Source: Siphonodentalium dalli (Eukaryota; Mollusca; Scaphopoda; Gadilida; Siphonodentaliidae). Taken from it: a stretch of DNA of 64,000 bases. The notes below the pieces were generated by a model. The model was not told the DNA's origin and made no database searches. It saw only the letters and a program-made list of their open reading frames with translations. Position 1 is the first letter of the stretch, and the number at the start of each line of letters is the position of its first letter. Shown piece by piece: positions 42,699 to 57,200 of the stretch. Location: assembly GCA_032622095.1 (NCBI GenBank), contig CP136062.1:13105710-13169709 (forward strand), given 5' to 3'. A program made the translations under genes and the position numbers.

Positions 42699-44344
42699 GA
42701 AGTGACTAGCTATATGGTTCGCCAGGTGTACTTGTGGTTATACCCATGGGGTATGAGACACATACACAGAGATGACATTCTGTAAGCTTGTATACTCATC
42801 GACCATATGCCTTCCTAGTTCAAGATGACGCACAAATTCCATATTTAAATATTTAAAATCGTAATCTAGACACCGGAAAATAACTTGTTTGAAAAGTTAT
42901 GATTAGAGGGACCCTTCTCCCAGGGAGTGGTGAATACTTCGTCGGAGTGAGCGACCTAGATTTATCAGACAAAGAAATGGAAGCTGGTCCAGATAATTAT
43001 GGACGTGACGTGGCAAATAATAATCTGTTATCAGGTAATTGTTCTGATATGACTATTCGGCGCACCCACGGTTACAGCCATTATCGGAGCAAAGTGGAGA
43101 ATGGATTTCGAAATGCCACATCGCGATATTAATTGTGGGTTATCATCTTTCCAGAAGGATACGAGCTATTTTATGCGTTTTGATACGTTATTTTGAACTA
43201 GTAGTTGGTTTATGTACAGTTTCGTCCATACATACCGATATTATGACAAAAAGTTGAAATTAGTATGTGACAATATCGATTTCTTTTCAATTTCTGGCCG
43301 CCAATTTAGCCGCGATCTTGACTGTGCGTATCAATTGCGTATCTAATGAATATTTCATATAAATATTCCATATCAACATGTAATGGTGGGTATAAATCGC
43401 GAAACAATAACGCCCATCGTAAGAAAGATAAGGAATGTAGGCTTGTTTTCAAATTTCGGTCGCCATTTTGGCCGCCATCTTCGATTTGGAAAACCATTTC
43501 TTGCATGAGATGTAAGGTAATTACTTCACCTCAGTATTTCCAACTCAACTGTAAGAATGGGTGGCGTTGTATCGACAATAATGCCAAATGATGTAAATAT
43601 GAGGGAATTTCGGTGATTTTTCAAAATCTGTCCGCCATTGTGGGCGCCATTTTGGATTTGGGGGACCTTTATTTGGATACGGTACAAGGAAAGTTCTTCG
43701 CCTAAGTGTTCCCAACTCATAATAGTGAGCAGGTGTGGAGTTGTCATGACAATAATGCTCACTGATGTTAAAAGCGGCGATTTTTTTATTTCTGGTGGCC
43801 ATTTTGGCCGCCATCTTGGATTTGGGTAAACATTCCTCAACTCAGGTATAAGAGGAATCATAGCTCGGGTATCTCCTGCACATATATATGCATGGATGTT
43901 GTTATGATAGCAATGACATTCATTGATTCGAAACATTACATCGCGTTATTAACGTAGATTCGGCTATGACCTATTATACCGGCATTTGGGAAAACGTGAT
44001 ATCGGACAAAAATATCCCACAATGAATGTATATTATGGTCCCAATATGTTCGCCAATGACTCTTCTATACGATAAATGTATAACATCACGCCAAGATGCC
44101 AATATTTTCCCACAGAGACAAACGCAAGATGGTGAAACGTCAGAAAAATAGAATATTTTCACATTTCGGCGGCCATTTTGGCCGCCATATTTGATTCTGA
44201 TGTCGGATTTTTTTTATAATTTGTAAGGGTTTTATATTAGCATAACTAATCAGGCGGATAACAATACCGCATGTGATATCATCTTTACTATAACGGCGAT
44301 CAAAGAGACCTATGCATAGTAAAAAAAATGGACGCCATAGCTGT

Positions 44345-44782
44345 CAGCCTCCTCTGCACTAAGGCGCAACGTTCCGGCATGTAGCGACTAGTAAGTGTGG
44401 ACTTGCTTCTAGAGCTCAGCCTCCTCTACACTAAGGCGCAACGTTCCGGCATGTAGCGACTAGTAAATGTGGACTCGCTCCTAGCGCTCAGCCCTCCTCT
44501 ACACTAAGGCGCAACGTTCCGGCATGTAGCGACTAGTAAATGTGGACTCGTTCATAGCGCTCAGCCTCCTCTACACTAAGGCGCAACGTTCCGGCATGTA
44601 GCGACTAGTAAGTGTGGACTCGCTCCTTGCGCTCAGCCTCCTCTACACTAAGGCGCAACGTTCCGGCATGTAGCGACTAGTAAGTGTGGACTCGATCATA
44701 GCGGTCAGCCTCCTCTACACTAAGGCGCAACGTTCCGGCATGTAGCGACTTGTAAGTGTGAACTCGCTCCTAGCGCTCAACC
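44345..44782. repeat. 72-bp tandem repeat, 6 units
   Basis: Unit: CAGCCTCCTCTACACTAAGG, CGCAACGTTCCGGCATGTAG, CGACTAGTAAGTGTGGACTC, GCTCCTAGCGCT. Six copies with few differences; it starts immediately after the end of the long-inverted-repeat element. Confidence 0.95.
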
Positions 44783-44979
44783 TCATCTACGATAATTCGT
44801 GGTTGATTTCGCACGCGCAGGGTTAATAGTTTTAAGTGACATCGACTCGGCTTGTGAAAAAGACAGACTACGTCACTCGTGTTTAACATGTTGGAGGCAT
44901 ATCTCCATTTGTGTCAGCATCCACTAATTTGACCATATTAACTGACGTGAAACGTAACTAGTTGGTGGATATTGCTTTA
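44783..44979. other. Unique spacer in SLC23A intron
   Basis: About 200 bp, no feature seen. Confidence 0.5.
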
Positions 44980-45206
44980 GGTTACACAGGCACGACGATG
45001 GTTCGTTATGATGTTAGGTTACACAAGGCATGGCGATGGTTCGTTATGATGTTAGGTTACACAAGGCATGGCGATGGTTCGTTATGATGTCAGGTTACAC
45101 AAGGCATGGCGATGGTTCGTTATGATGTTAGGTTACACAAGGCATGGCGATGATTCGGTATGATGTTAGGTTACACAAGGCATGGCGATGGTTCGTTATG
45201 ATGTTA
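44980..45206. repeat. 38-bp tandem repeat, 6 units
   Basis: Unit: GGTTACACAAGGCATGGCGA, TGGTTCGTTATGATGTTA. The last unit breaks after GGTT, where the 53-bp array begins. Confidence 0.93.
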
Positions 45207-48200
45207 GGTTTGATATCTACCTGGGACTGTGTTGGTGGGGTTCATGGTGATTTGTATTTTGTTTGATATCTACCTGGGACTGTGTTGGTGGGGTTCAAGG
45301 TGATTTGTATTTTGTTTGATATCTACCTGGGACTGTGTTGGTGGGGTTCATGGTGATTTGTATTTTGTTTGATATCTACCTGGGACTGTGTTGGTGGGGT
45401 TCATGGTGATTTGTATTTTGTTTGATATCTACCTGGGACTGTGTTGGTGGGGTTCATGGTGATTTGTATTTTGTTTGATATCTACCTGGGACTGTGTTGG
45501 TGGGGTTCATGGTGATTTGTATTTTGTTTGATATCTACCTGGGACTGTGTTGGTGGGGTTCATGGTGATTTGTATTTTGTTTGATATCTACCTGGGACTG
45601 TGTTGGTGGGGTTCAAGGTGATTTGTATTTTGTTTGATATCTACCTGGGACTGTGTTGGTGGGGTTCATGGTGATTTGTAGTTTACTTGATATCTACCTG
45701 GGACTGTGTTGGTGGGGTTCATGGTGATTTGTATTTTGTTTGATATCTACCTGGGACTGTGTTGGTGGGGTTCATGGTGATTTGTATTTTGTTTGATATC
45801 TACCTGGGACTGTGTTGGTGGGGTTCATGGTGATTTGTATTTTGTTTGATATCTACCTGGGACTGTGTTGGTGGGGTTCATGGTGATTTGTATTTTGTTT
45901 GATATCTACCTGGGACTGTGTTGGTGGGGTTCATGGTGATTTGTATTTTGTTTGATATCTACCTGGGACTGTGTTGGTGGGGTTCATGGTGATTTGTATT
46001 TTGTTTGATATCTACCTGGGACTGTGTTGGTGGGGTTCATGGTGATTTGTATTTTGTTTGATATCTACCTGGGACTGTGTTGGTGGGGTTCATGGTGATT
46101 TGTATTTTGTTTGATATCTACCTGGGACTGTGTTGGTGGGGTTCAAGGTGATTTGTATTTTGTTTGATATCTACCTGGGACTGTGTTGGTGGGGTTCATG
46201 GTGATTTGTAGTTTATTTGATATCTACCTGGAACTGTGTTGGTGGGGTTCATGGTGATTTGTATTTTGTTTGATATCTACCTGGGACTGTTGGTGGGGTT
46301 CATGGTGATTTGTATTTTGTTTGATATCTACCTGGGACTGTGTTGGTGGGGTTCATGGTGATTTGTATTTTGTTTGATATCTACCTGGGACTGTGTTGGT
46401 GGGGTTCATGTGATTTGTATTTTGTTTTATATCTACCTGGGACTGTGTTGGTGGGGTTCATGTGATTTGTATTTTGTTTGATATCTACCTGGGACTGTGT
46501 TGGTGGGGTTCATGGTGATTTGTAGTTTATTTGATATCTACCTGGGACTGTGTTGGTGGGGTTCATGTGATTTGTATTTTGTTTGATATCTACCTGGGAC
46601 TGTGTTGGTGGGGTTCATGGTGATTTGTATTTTGTTTGATATCTACCTGGGACTGTGTTGGTGGGGTTCATGGTGATTTGTATTTTGTTTGATATCTACC
46701 TGGGACTGTGTTGGTGGGGTTCATGGTGATTTGTATTTTGTTTGATATCTACCTGGGACTGTGTTGGTGGGGTTCATGTGATTTGTATTTTGTTTGATAT
46801 CTACCTGGGACTGTGTTGGTGGGGTTCATGGTGATTTGTATTTTGTTTGATATCTACCTGGGACTGTGTTGGTGGGGTTCATGGTGATTTGTATTTTGTT
46901 TGATATCTACCTGGGACTGTGTTGGTGGGGTTCATGTGATTTGTATTTTGTTTGATATCTACCTGGGACTGTGTTGGTGGGGTTCATGGTGATTTGTATT
47001 TTGTTTGATATCTACCTGGGACTGTGTTGGTGGGGTTCATGGTGATTTGTATTTTGTTTGATATCTACCTGGGACTGTGTTGGTGGGGTTCATGTGATTT
47101 GTATTTTGTTTGATATCTACCTGGGACTGTGTTGGTGGGGTTCATGTGGTTTGTATTTTGTTTCATATCTACCTGGGACTGTGTTGGTGGGGTTCATGGT
47201 GATTTGTATTTTGTTTGATATCTACCTGGGACTGTGTTGGTGGGGTTCATGGTGATTTGTATTTTGTTTGATATCTACCGGGGACTGTGTTGGTGGGGTT
47301 CATGGTGATTTGTATTTTGTTTGATATCTACCTGGGACTGTGTTGGTGGGGTTCATGGTGATTTGTATTTTGTTTGATATCTACCTGGGACTGTGTTGGT
47401 GGGGTTCATGGTGATTTGTATTTTGTTTGATATCTACCTGGGACTGTGTTGGTGGGGTTCATGGTGATTTGTAGTTTATTTGATATCTACCTGGGACTGT
47501 GTTGGTGGGGTTCATGGTGATTTGTATTTTGTTTGATATCTACCTGGGACTGTGTTGGTGGGGTTCATGGTGATTTGTATTTTGTTTGATATCTACCTGG
47601 GACTGTGTTGGTGGGGTTCATGTGATTTGTATTTTGTTTCATATCTACCTGGGACTGTGTTGGTGGGGTTCATGGTGATTTGTATTTTGTTTCATATCTA
47701 CCTGGGACTGTGTTGGTGGGATTCATGGTGATTTGTATTTTGTTTCATATCTACCTGGGACTGTGTTGGTGGGGTTCATGGTGATTTGTATTTTGTTTGA
47801 TATCTACCTGGGACTGTGTTGGTGGGGTTCATGGTGATTTGTATTTTGTTTGATATCTACCTGGGACTGTGTTGGTGGGGTTCATGGTGATTTGTATTTT
47901 GTTTCATATCTACCTGGGACTGTGTTGGTGGGGTTCATGGTGATTTGTATTTTGTTTGATATCTACCTGGGACTGTGTTGGTGGGGTTCATGGTGATTTG
48001 TATTTTGTTTGATATCTACCTGGGACTGTGTTGGTGGGGTTCATGGTGATTTGTATTTTGTTTCATATCTACCTGGGACTGTGTTGGTGGGGTTCATGGT
48101 GATTTGTATTTTGTTTGATATCTACCTGGGACTGTGTTGGTGGGGTTCATGGTGATTTGTATTTTGTTTGATATCTACCTGGGACTGTGTTGGTGGGGTT

Positions 48201-51200
48201 CATGGTGATTTGTATTTTGTTTGATATCTACCTGGGACTGTGTTGGTGGGGTTCATGGTGATTTGTATTTTGTTTGATATCTACCTGGGACTGTGTTGGT
48301 GGGGTTCATGGTGATTTGTATTTTGTTTGATATCTACCTGGGACTGTGTTGGTGGGGTTCATGGTGATTTGTATTTTGTTTGATATCTACCTGGGACTGT
48401 GTTGGTGGGGTTCATGGTGATTTGTATTTTGTTTGATATCTACCTGGGACTGTGTTGGTGGGGTTCATGGTGATTTGTATTTTGTTTGATATCTACCTGG
48501 GACTGTGTTGGTGGGGTTCATGTGATTTGTATTTTGTTTGATATCTACCTGGGACTGTGTTGGTGGGGTTCATGGTGATTTGTATTTTGTTTGATATCTA
48601 CCTGGGACTGTGTTGGTGGGGTTCATGGTGATTTGTATTTTGTTTGATATCTATCTGGGACTGTGTTGGTGGGGTTCATGGTGATTTGTATTTTGTTTCA
48701 TATCTACCTGGGACTGTGTTGGTGGGGTTCATGGTGATTTGTATTTTGTTTGATATCTACCTGGGACTGTGTTGGTGGGGTTCATGGTGATTTGTATTTT
48801 GTTTGATATCTACCTGGGACTGTGTTGGTGGGGTTCATGGTGATTTGTATTTTGTTTGATATCTACCTGGGACTGTGTTGGTGGGGTTCATGGTGATTTG
48901 TATTTTGTTTCATATCTACCTGGGACTGTGTTGGTGGGGTTCATGTGATTTGTATTTTGTTTCATATCTACCTGGGACTGTGTTGGTGGGGTTCATGGTG
49001 ATTTGTATTTTGTTTGATATCTACCTGGGACTGTGTTGGTGGGATTCATGGTGATTTGTATTTTGTTTGATATCTACCTGGGACTGTGTTGGTGGGATTC
49101 ATGGTGATTTGTATTTTGTTTGATATCTACCTGGGACTGTGTTGGTGGGATTCATGGTGATTTGTATTTTGTTTGATATCTACCTGGGACTGTGTTGGTG
49201 GGGTTCATGGTGATTTGTATTTTGTTTGATATCTACCTGGGACTGTGTTGGTGGGGTTCATGGTGATTTGTATTTTGTTTCATATCTACCTGGGACTGTG
49301 TTGGTGGGGTTCATGGTGATTTGTATTTTGTTTGATATCTACCTGGGACTGTGTTGGTGGGGTTCATGGTGATTTGTATTTTGTTTGATATCTACCTGGG
49401 ACTGTGTTGGTGGGGTTCAAGGTGATTTGTATTTTGTTTGATATCTACCTGGGACTGTGTTGGTGGGGTTCATGGTGATTTGTATTTTGTTTCATATCTA
49501 CCTGGGACTGTGTTGGTGGGGTTCGTGGTGATTTGTATTTTGTTTGATATCTACCTGGGACTGTGTTGGTGGGGTTCATGGTGATTTGTATTTTGTTTGA
49601 TATCTACCTGGGACTGTGTTGGTGGGGTTCATGGTGATTTGTATTTTGTTTCATATCTACCTGGGACTGTGTTGGTGGGGTTCATGGTGATTTGTATTTT
49701 GTTTGATATCTACCTGGGACTGTGTTGGTGGGGTTCATGGTGATTTGTATTTTGTTTGATATCTACCTGGGACTGTGTTGGTGGGGTTCATGGTGATTTG
49801 TATTTTGTTTGATATCTACCTGGGACTGTGTTGGTGGGGTTCATGGTGATTTGTATTTTGTTTGATATCTACCTGGGACTGTGTTGGTGGGGTTCATGGT
49901 GATTTGTATTTTGTTTGATATCTACCTGGGACTGTGTTGGTGGGGTTCATGGTGATTTGTATTTTGTTTGATATCTACCTGGGACTGTGTTGGTGGGGTT
50001 CATGGTGATTTGTATTTTGTTTGATATCTACCTGGGACTGTGTTGGTGGGGTTCATGGTGATTTGTATTTTGTTTGATATCTACCTGGGACTGTGTTGGT
50101 GGGGTTCATGGTGATTTGTATTTTGTTTCATATCTACCTGGGACTGTGTTGGTGGGGTTCATGGTGATTTGTATTTTGTTTGATATCTACCTGGGACTGT
50201 GTTGGTGGGGTTCATGGTGATTTGTATTTTGTTTGATATCTACCTGGGACTGTGTTGGTGGGGTTCATGGTGATTTGTATTTTGTTTGATATCTACCTGG
50301 GACTGTGTTGGTGGGGTTCATGGTGATTTGTATTTTGTTTCATATCTACCTGGGACTGTGTTGGTGGGGTTCATGGTGATTTGTATTTTGTTTGATATCT
50401 ACCTGGGACTGTGTTGGTGGGGTTCATGGTGATTTGTATTTTGTTTGATATCTACCTGGGACTGTGTTGGTGGGGTTCATGGTGATTTGTATTTTGTTTG
50501 ATATCTACCTGGGACTGTGTTGGTGGGGTTCATGGTGATTTGTATTTTGTTTGATATCTACCTGGGACTGTGTTGGTGGGGTTCATGGTGATTTGTAGTT
50601 TATTTGATATCTACCTGGGACTGTGTTGGTGGGGTTCATGGTGATTTGTATTTTGTTTGATATCTACCTGGGACTGTGTTGGTGGGGTTCATGGTGATTT
50701 GTATTTTGTTTGATATCTACCTGGGACTGCGTTGGTGGGGTTCATGGTGATTTGTATTTTGTTTCATATCTACCTGGGACTGTGTTGGTGGGGTTCATGG
50801 TGATTTGTATTTTGTTTGATATCTACCTGGGACTGTGTTGGTGGGGTTCATGGTGATTTGTATTTTGTTTGATATCTACCTGGGACTGCGTTGGTGGGGT
50901 TCATGGTGATTTGTATTTTGTTTCATATCTACCTGGGACTGTGTTGGTGGGGTTCATGGTGATTTGTATTTTGTTTGATATCTACCTGGGACTGTGTTGG
51001 TGGGGTTCATGGTGATTTGTATTTTGTTTCATATCTACCTGGGACTGTGTTGGTGGGGTTCATGGTGATTTGTATTTTGTTTGATATCTACCTGGGACTG
51101 TGTTGGTGGGGTTCATGGTGATTTGTAGTTTATTTGATATCTACCTGGGACTGTGTTGGTGGGGTTCATGGTGATTTGTATTTTGTTTGATATCTACCTG

Positions 51201-54200
51201 GGACTGTGTTGGTGGGGTTCATGTGATTTGTATTTTGTTTGATATCTACCTGGGACTGTGTTGGTGGGGTTCATGGTGATTTGTATTTTGTTTGATATCT
51301 ACCTGGGACTGTGTTGGTGGGGTTCATGGTGATTTGTATTTTGTTTGATATCTACCTGGGACTGTGTTGGTGGGGTTCATGGTGATTTGTATTTTGTTTC
51401 ATATCTACCTGGGACTGTGTTGGTGGGATTCATGGTGATTTGTATTTTGTTTCATATCTACCTGGGACTGTGTTGGTGGGGTTCATGGTGATTTGTATTT
51501 TGTTTGATATCTACCTGGGACTGTGTTGGTGGGGTTCATGGTGATTTGTATTTTGTTTGATATCTACCTGGGACTGTGTTGGTGGGGTTCATGGTGATTT
51601 GTATTTTGTTTCATATCTACCTGGGACTGTGTTGGTGGGGTTCATGGTGATTTGTATTTTGTTTGATATCTACCTGGGACTGTGTTGGTGGGGTTCATGG
51701 TGATTTGTATTTTGTTTGATATCTACCTGGGACTGTGTTGGTGGGGTTCATGGTGATTTGTATTTTGTTTGATATCTACCTGGGACTGTGTTGGTGGGGT
51801 TCATGGTGATTTGTATTTTGTTTCATATCTACCTGGGACTGTGTTGGTGGGGTTCATGGTGATTTGTATTTTGTTTGATATCTACCTAGGACTGTGTTGG
51901 TGGGGTTCATGGTGATTTGTATTTTGTTTGATATCTACCTGGGACTGTGTTGGTGGGGTTCATGGTGATTTGTATTTTGTTTGATATCTACCTGGGACTG
52001 TGTTGGTGGGGTTCATGGTGATTTGTATTTTGTTTGATATCTACCTGGGACTGTGTTGGTGGGGTTCATGGTGATTTGTATTTTGTTTGATATCTACCTG
52101 GGACTGTGTTGGTGGGGTTCATGGTGATTTGTATTTTGTTTGATATCTACCTGGGACTGTGTTGGTGGGGTTCATGGTGATATGTATTTTGTTTGATATC
52201 TACCTGGGACTGTGTTGGTGGGGTTCATGGTGATTTGTATTTTGTTTGATATCTACCTGGGACTGTGTTGGTGGGGTTCATGGTGATTTGTATTTTGTTT
52301 GATATCTACCTGGGACTGTGTTGGTGGGGTTCATGGTGATTTGTATTTTGTTTGATATCTACCTGGGACTGTGTTGGTGGGGTTCATGGTGATTTGTATT
52401 TTGTTTCATATCTACCTGGGACTGTGTTGGTGGGGTTCATGGTGATTTGTATTTTGTTTGATATCTACCTGGGACTGTGTTGGTGGGGTTCATGGTGATT
52501 TGTATTTTGTTTGATATCTACCTGGGACTGTGTTGGTGGGGTTCATGGTGATTTGTATTTTGTTTGATATCTACCTGGGACTGTGTTGGTGGGGTTCATG
52601 GTGATTTGTATTTTGTTTGATATCTACCTGGGACTGTGTTGGTGGGGTTCATGGTGATTTGTATTTTGTTTGATATCTACCTGGGACTGTGTTGGTGGGG
52701 TTCATGGTGATTTGTATTTTGTTTCATATCTACCTGGGACTGTGTTGGTGGGGTTCATGTGATTTGTATTTTGTTTCATATCTACCTGGGACTGTGTTGG
52801 TGGGGTTCATGGTGATTTGTATTTTGTTTGATATCTACCTGGGACTGTGTTGGTGGGATTCATGGTGATTTGTATTTTGTTTGATATCTACCTGGGACTG
52901 TGTTGGTGGGATTCATGGTGATTTGTATTTTGTTTGATATCTACCTGGGACTGTGTTGGTGGGATTCATGGTGATTTGTATTTTGTTTGATATCTACCTG
53001 GGACTGTGTTGGTGGGGTTCATGGTGATTTGTATTTTGTTTGATATCTACCTGGGACTGTGTTGGTGGGGTTCATGGTGATTTGTATTTTGTTTCATATC
53101 TACCTGGGACTGTGTTGGTGGGGTTCATGGTGATTTGTATTTTGTTTGATATCTACCTGGGACTGTGTTGGTGGGGTTCATGGTGATTTGTATTTTGTTT
53201 GATATCTACCTGGGACTGTGTTGGTGGGGTTCAAGGTGATTTGTATTTTGTTTGATATCTACCTGGGACTGTGTTGGTGGGGTTCATGGTGATTTGTATT
53301 TTGTTTCATATCTACCTGGGACTGTGTTGGTGGGGTTCGTGGTGATTTGTATTTTGTTTGATATCTACCTGGGACTGTGTTGGTGGGGTTCATGGTGATT
53401 TGTATTTTGTTTGATATCTACCTGGGACTGTGTTGGTGGGGTTCATGGTGATTTGTATTTTGTTTCATATCTACCTGGGACTGTGTTGGTGGGGTTCATG
53501 GTGATTTGTATTTTGTTTGATATCTACCTGGGACTGTGTTGGTGGGGTTCATGGTGATTTGTATTTTGTTTGATATCTACCTGGGACTGTGTTGGTGGGG
53601 TTCATGGTGATTTGTATTTTGTTTGATATCTACCTGGGACTGTGTTGGTGGGGTTCATGGTGATTTGTATTTTGTTTGATATCTACCTGGGACTGTGTTG
53701 GTGGGGTTCATGGTGATTTGTATTTTGTTTCATATCTACCTGGGACTGTGTTGGTGGGGTTCATGGTGATTTGTATTTTGTTTGATATCTACCTGGGACT
53801 GTGTTGGTGGGGTTCATGGTGATTTGTATTTTGTTTGATATCTACCTGGGACTGTGTTGGTGGGGTTCATGGTGATTTGTATTTTGTTTGATATCTACCT
53901 GGGACTGTGTTGGTGGGGTTCATGGTGATTTGTATTTTGTTTCATATCTACCTGGGACTGTGTTGGTGGGGTTCATGGTGATTTGTATTTTGTTTGATAT
54001 CTACCTGGGACTGTGTTGGTGGGGTTCATGGTGATTTGTATTTTGTTTGATATCTACCTGGGACTGTGTTGGTGGGGTTCATGGTGATTTGTATTTTGTT
54101 TGATATCTACCTGGGACTGTGTTGGTGGGGTTCATGGTGATTTGTATTTTGTTTGATATCTACCTGGGACTGTGTTGGTGGGGTTCATGGTGATTTGTAT

Positions 54201-57200
54201 TTTGTTTCATATCTACCTGGGACTGTGTTGGTGGGGTTCATGGTGATTTGTATTTTGTTTCATATCTACCTGGGACTGTGTTGGTGGGGTTCATGGTGAT
54301 TTGTATTTTGTTTGATATCTACCTGGGACTGTGTTGGTGGGGTTCATGGTGATTTGTATTTTGTTTGATATCTACCTGGGACTGTGTTGGTGGGGTTCAT
54401 GGTGATTTGTATTTTGTTTCATATCTACCTGGGACTGTGTTGGTGGGGTTCATGGTGATTTGTATTTTGTTTGATATCTACCTAGGACTGTGTTGGTGGG
54501 GTTCATGGTGATTTGTATTTTGTTTGATATCTACCTGGGACTGTGTTGGTGGGGTTCATGGTGATTTGTATTTTGTTTGATATCTACCTGGGACTGTGTT
54601 GGTGGGGTTCATGGTGATTTGTATTTTGTTTGATATCTACCTGGGACTGTGTTGGTGGGGTTCATGGTGATTTGTATTTTGTTTGATATCTACCTGGGAC
54701 TGTGTTGGTGGGGTTCATGGTGATTTGTATTTTGTTTGATATCTACCTGGGACTGTGTTGGTGGGGTTCATGGTGATTTGTATTTTGTTTGATATCTACC
54801 TGGGACTGTGTTGGTGGGGTTCATGGTGATTTGTATTTTGTTTGATATCTACCTGGGACTGTGTTGGTGGGGTTCATGGTGATTTGTATTTTGTTTGATA
54901 TCTACCTGGGACTGTGTTGGTGGGGTTCATGGTGATTTGTATTTTGTTTGATATCTACCTGGGACTGTGTTGGTGGGGTTCATGGTGATTTGTATTTTGT
55001 TTCATATCTACCTGGGACTGTGTTGGTGGGGTTCATGGTGATTTGTATTTTGTTTGATATCTACCTGGGACTGTGTTGGTGGGGTTCATGGTGATTTGTA
55101 TTTTGTTTGATATCTACCTGGGACTGTGTTGGTGGGGTTCATGGTGATTTGTATTTTGTTTGATATCTACCTGGGACTGTGTTGGTGGGGTTCATGGTGA
55201 TTTGTATTTTGTTTCATATCTACCTGGGACTGTGTTGGTGGGGTTCATGTGATTTGTATTTTGTTTCATATCTACCTGGGACTGTGTTGGTGGGGTTCAT
55301 GGTGATTTGTATTTTGTTTGATATCTACCTGGGACTGTGTTGGTGGGATTCATGGTGATTTGTATTTTGTTTGATATCTACCTGGGACTGTGTTGGTGGG
55401 ATTCATGGTGATTTGTATTTTGTTTGATATCTACCTGGGACTGTGTTGGTGGGATTCATGGTGATTTGTATTTTGTTTGATATCTACCTGGGACTGTGTT
55501 GGTGGGGTTCATGGTGATTTGTATTTTGTTTGATATCTACCTGGGACTGTGTTGGTGGGGTTCATGGTGATTTGTATTTTGTTTCATATCTACCTGGGAC
55601 TGTGTTGGTGGGGTTCATGGTGATTTGTATTTTGTTTGATATCTACCTGGGACTGTGTTGGTGGGGTTCATGGTGATTTGTATTTTGTTTGATATCTACC
55701 TGGGACTGTGTTGGTGGGGTTCATGGTGATTTGTATTTTGTTTGATATCTACCTGGGACTGTGTTGGTGGGGTTCAAGGTGATTTGTATTTTGTTTGATA
55801 TCTACCTGGGACTGTGTTGGTGGGGTTCATGGTGATTTGTATTTTGTTTGATATCTACCTGGGACTGTGTTGGTGGGGTTCATGGTGATTTGTATTTTGT
55901 TTCATATCTACCTGGGACTGTGTTGGTGGGGTTCATGGTGATTTGTATTTTGTTTGATATCTACCTGGGACTGTGTTGGTGGGGTTCATGGTGATTTGTA
56001 TTTTGTTTGATATCTACCTGGGACTGTGTTGGTGGGGTTCATGGTGATTTGTATTTTGTTTGATATCTACCTGGGACTGTGTTGGTGGGGTTCAAGGTGA
56101 TTTGTATTTTGTTTGATATCTACCTGGGACTGTGTTGGTGGGGTTCATGGTGATTTGTATTTTGTTTCATATCTACCTGGGACTGTGTTGGTGGGGTTCG
56201 TGGTGATTTGTATTTTGTTTGATATCTACCTGGGACTGTGTTGGTGGGGTTCATGGTGATTTGTATTTTGTTTCATATCTACCTGGGACTGTGTTGGTGG
56301 GGTTCATGGTGATTTGTATTTTGTTTGATATCTACCTGGGACTGTGTTGGTGGGGTTCATGGTGATTTGTATTTTGTTTGATATCTACCTGGGACTGTGT
56401 TGGTGGGGTTCATGGTGATTTGTATTTTGTTTGATATCTACCTGGGACTGTGTTGGTGGGGTTCATGGTGATTTGTATTTTGTTTGATATCTACCTGGGA
56501 CTGTGTTGGTGGGGTTCATGGTGATTTGTATTTTGTTTCATATCTACCTGGGACTGTGTTGGTGGGGTTCATGGTGATTTGTATTTTGTTTGATATCTAC
56601 CTGGGACTGTGTTGGTGGGGTTCATGGTGATTTGTATTTTGTTTGATATCTACCTGGGACTGTGTTGGTGGGGTTCATGGTGATTTGTATTTTGTTTGAT
56701 ATCTACCTGGGACTGTGTTGGTGGGGTTCATGGTGATTTGTATTTTGTTTCATATCTACCTGGGACTGTGTTGGTGGGGTTCATGGTGATTTGTATTTTG
56801 TTTGATATCTACCTGGGACTGTGTTGGTGGGGTTCATGGTGATTTGTATTTTGTTTGATATCTACCTGGGACTGTGTTGGTGGGGTTCATGGTGATTTGT
56901 ATTTTGTTTGATATCTACCTGGGACTGTGTTGGTGGGGTTCATGGTGATTTGTATTTTGTTTGATATCTACCTGGGACTGTGTTGGTGGGGTTCATGGTG
57001 ATTTGTATTTTGTTTGATATCTACCTGGGACTGTGTTGGTGGGGTTCATGGTGATTTGTATTTTGTTTGATATCTACCTGGGACTGTGTTGGTGGGGTTC
57101 ATGGTGATTTGTATTTTGTTTGATATCTACCTGGGACTGTGTTGGTGGGGTTCATGGTGATTTGTATTTTGTTTGATATCTACCTGGGACTGTGTTGGTG

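Larger units (their letters stand above)
39683..44337. mobile_element. Long-inverted-repeat element, 4.65 kb
   Basis: The left arm (39683 to about 40972) is repeated in inverted orientation at about 43044-44337, roughly 80-85 percent identical over 1.3 kb. Matching landmarks: GGTCTCTTTGATCGCCGTTA / its complement near 44290; AATATGGCGGCCAAGATG / its complement near 44180; GGTGCGCCGAATAGTCATA / its complement near 43045. The arms are rich in AAGATGGCGGCC motifs. Centre of about 2.07 kb. This architecture suggests a foldback or long-TIR DNA transposon. No transposase is recognised. Confidence 0.8.

Noticed and set aside
47058-47255. 66-codon frame inside the 53-bp array
   Set aside because: It exists only because neighbouring 52-bp variant units keep the frame open briefly; the normal unit has stops in all frames.
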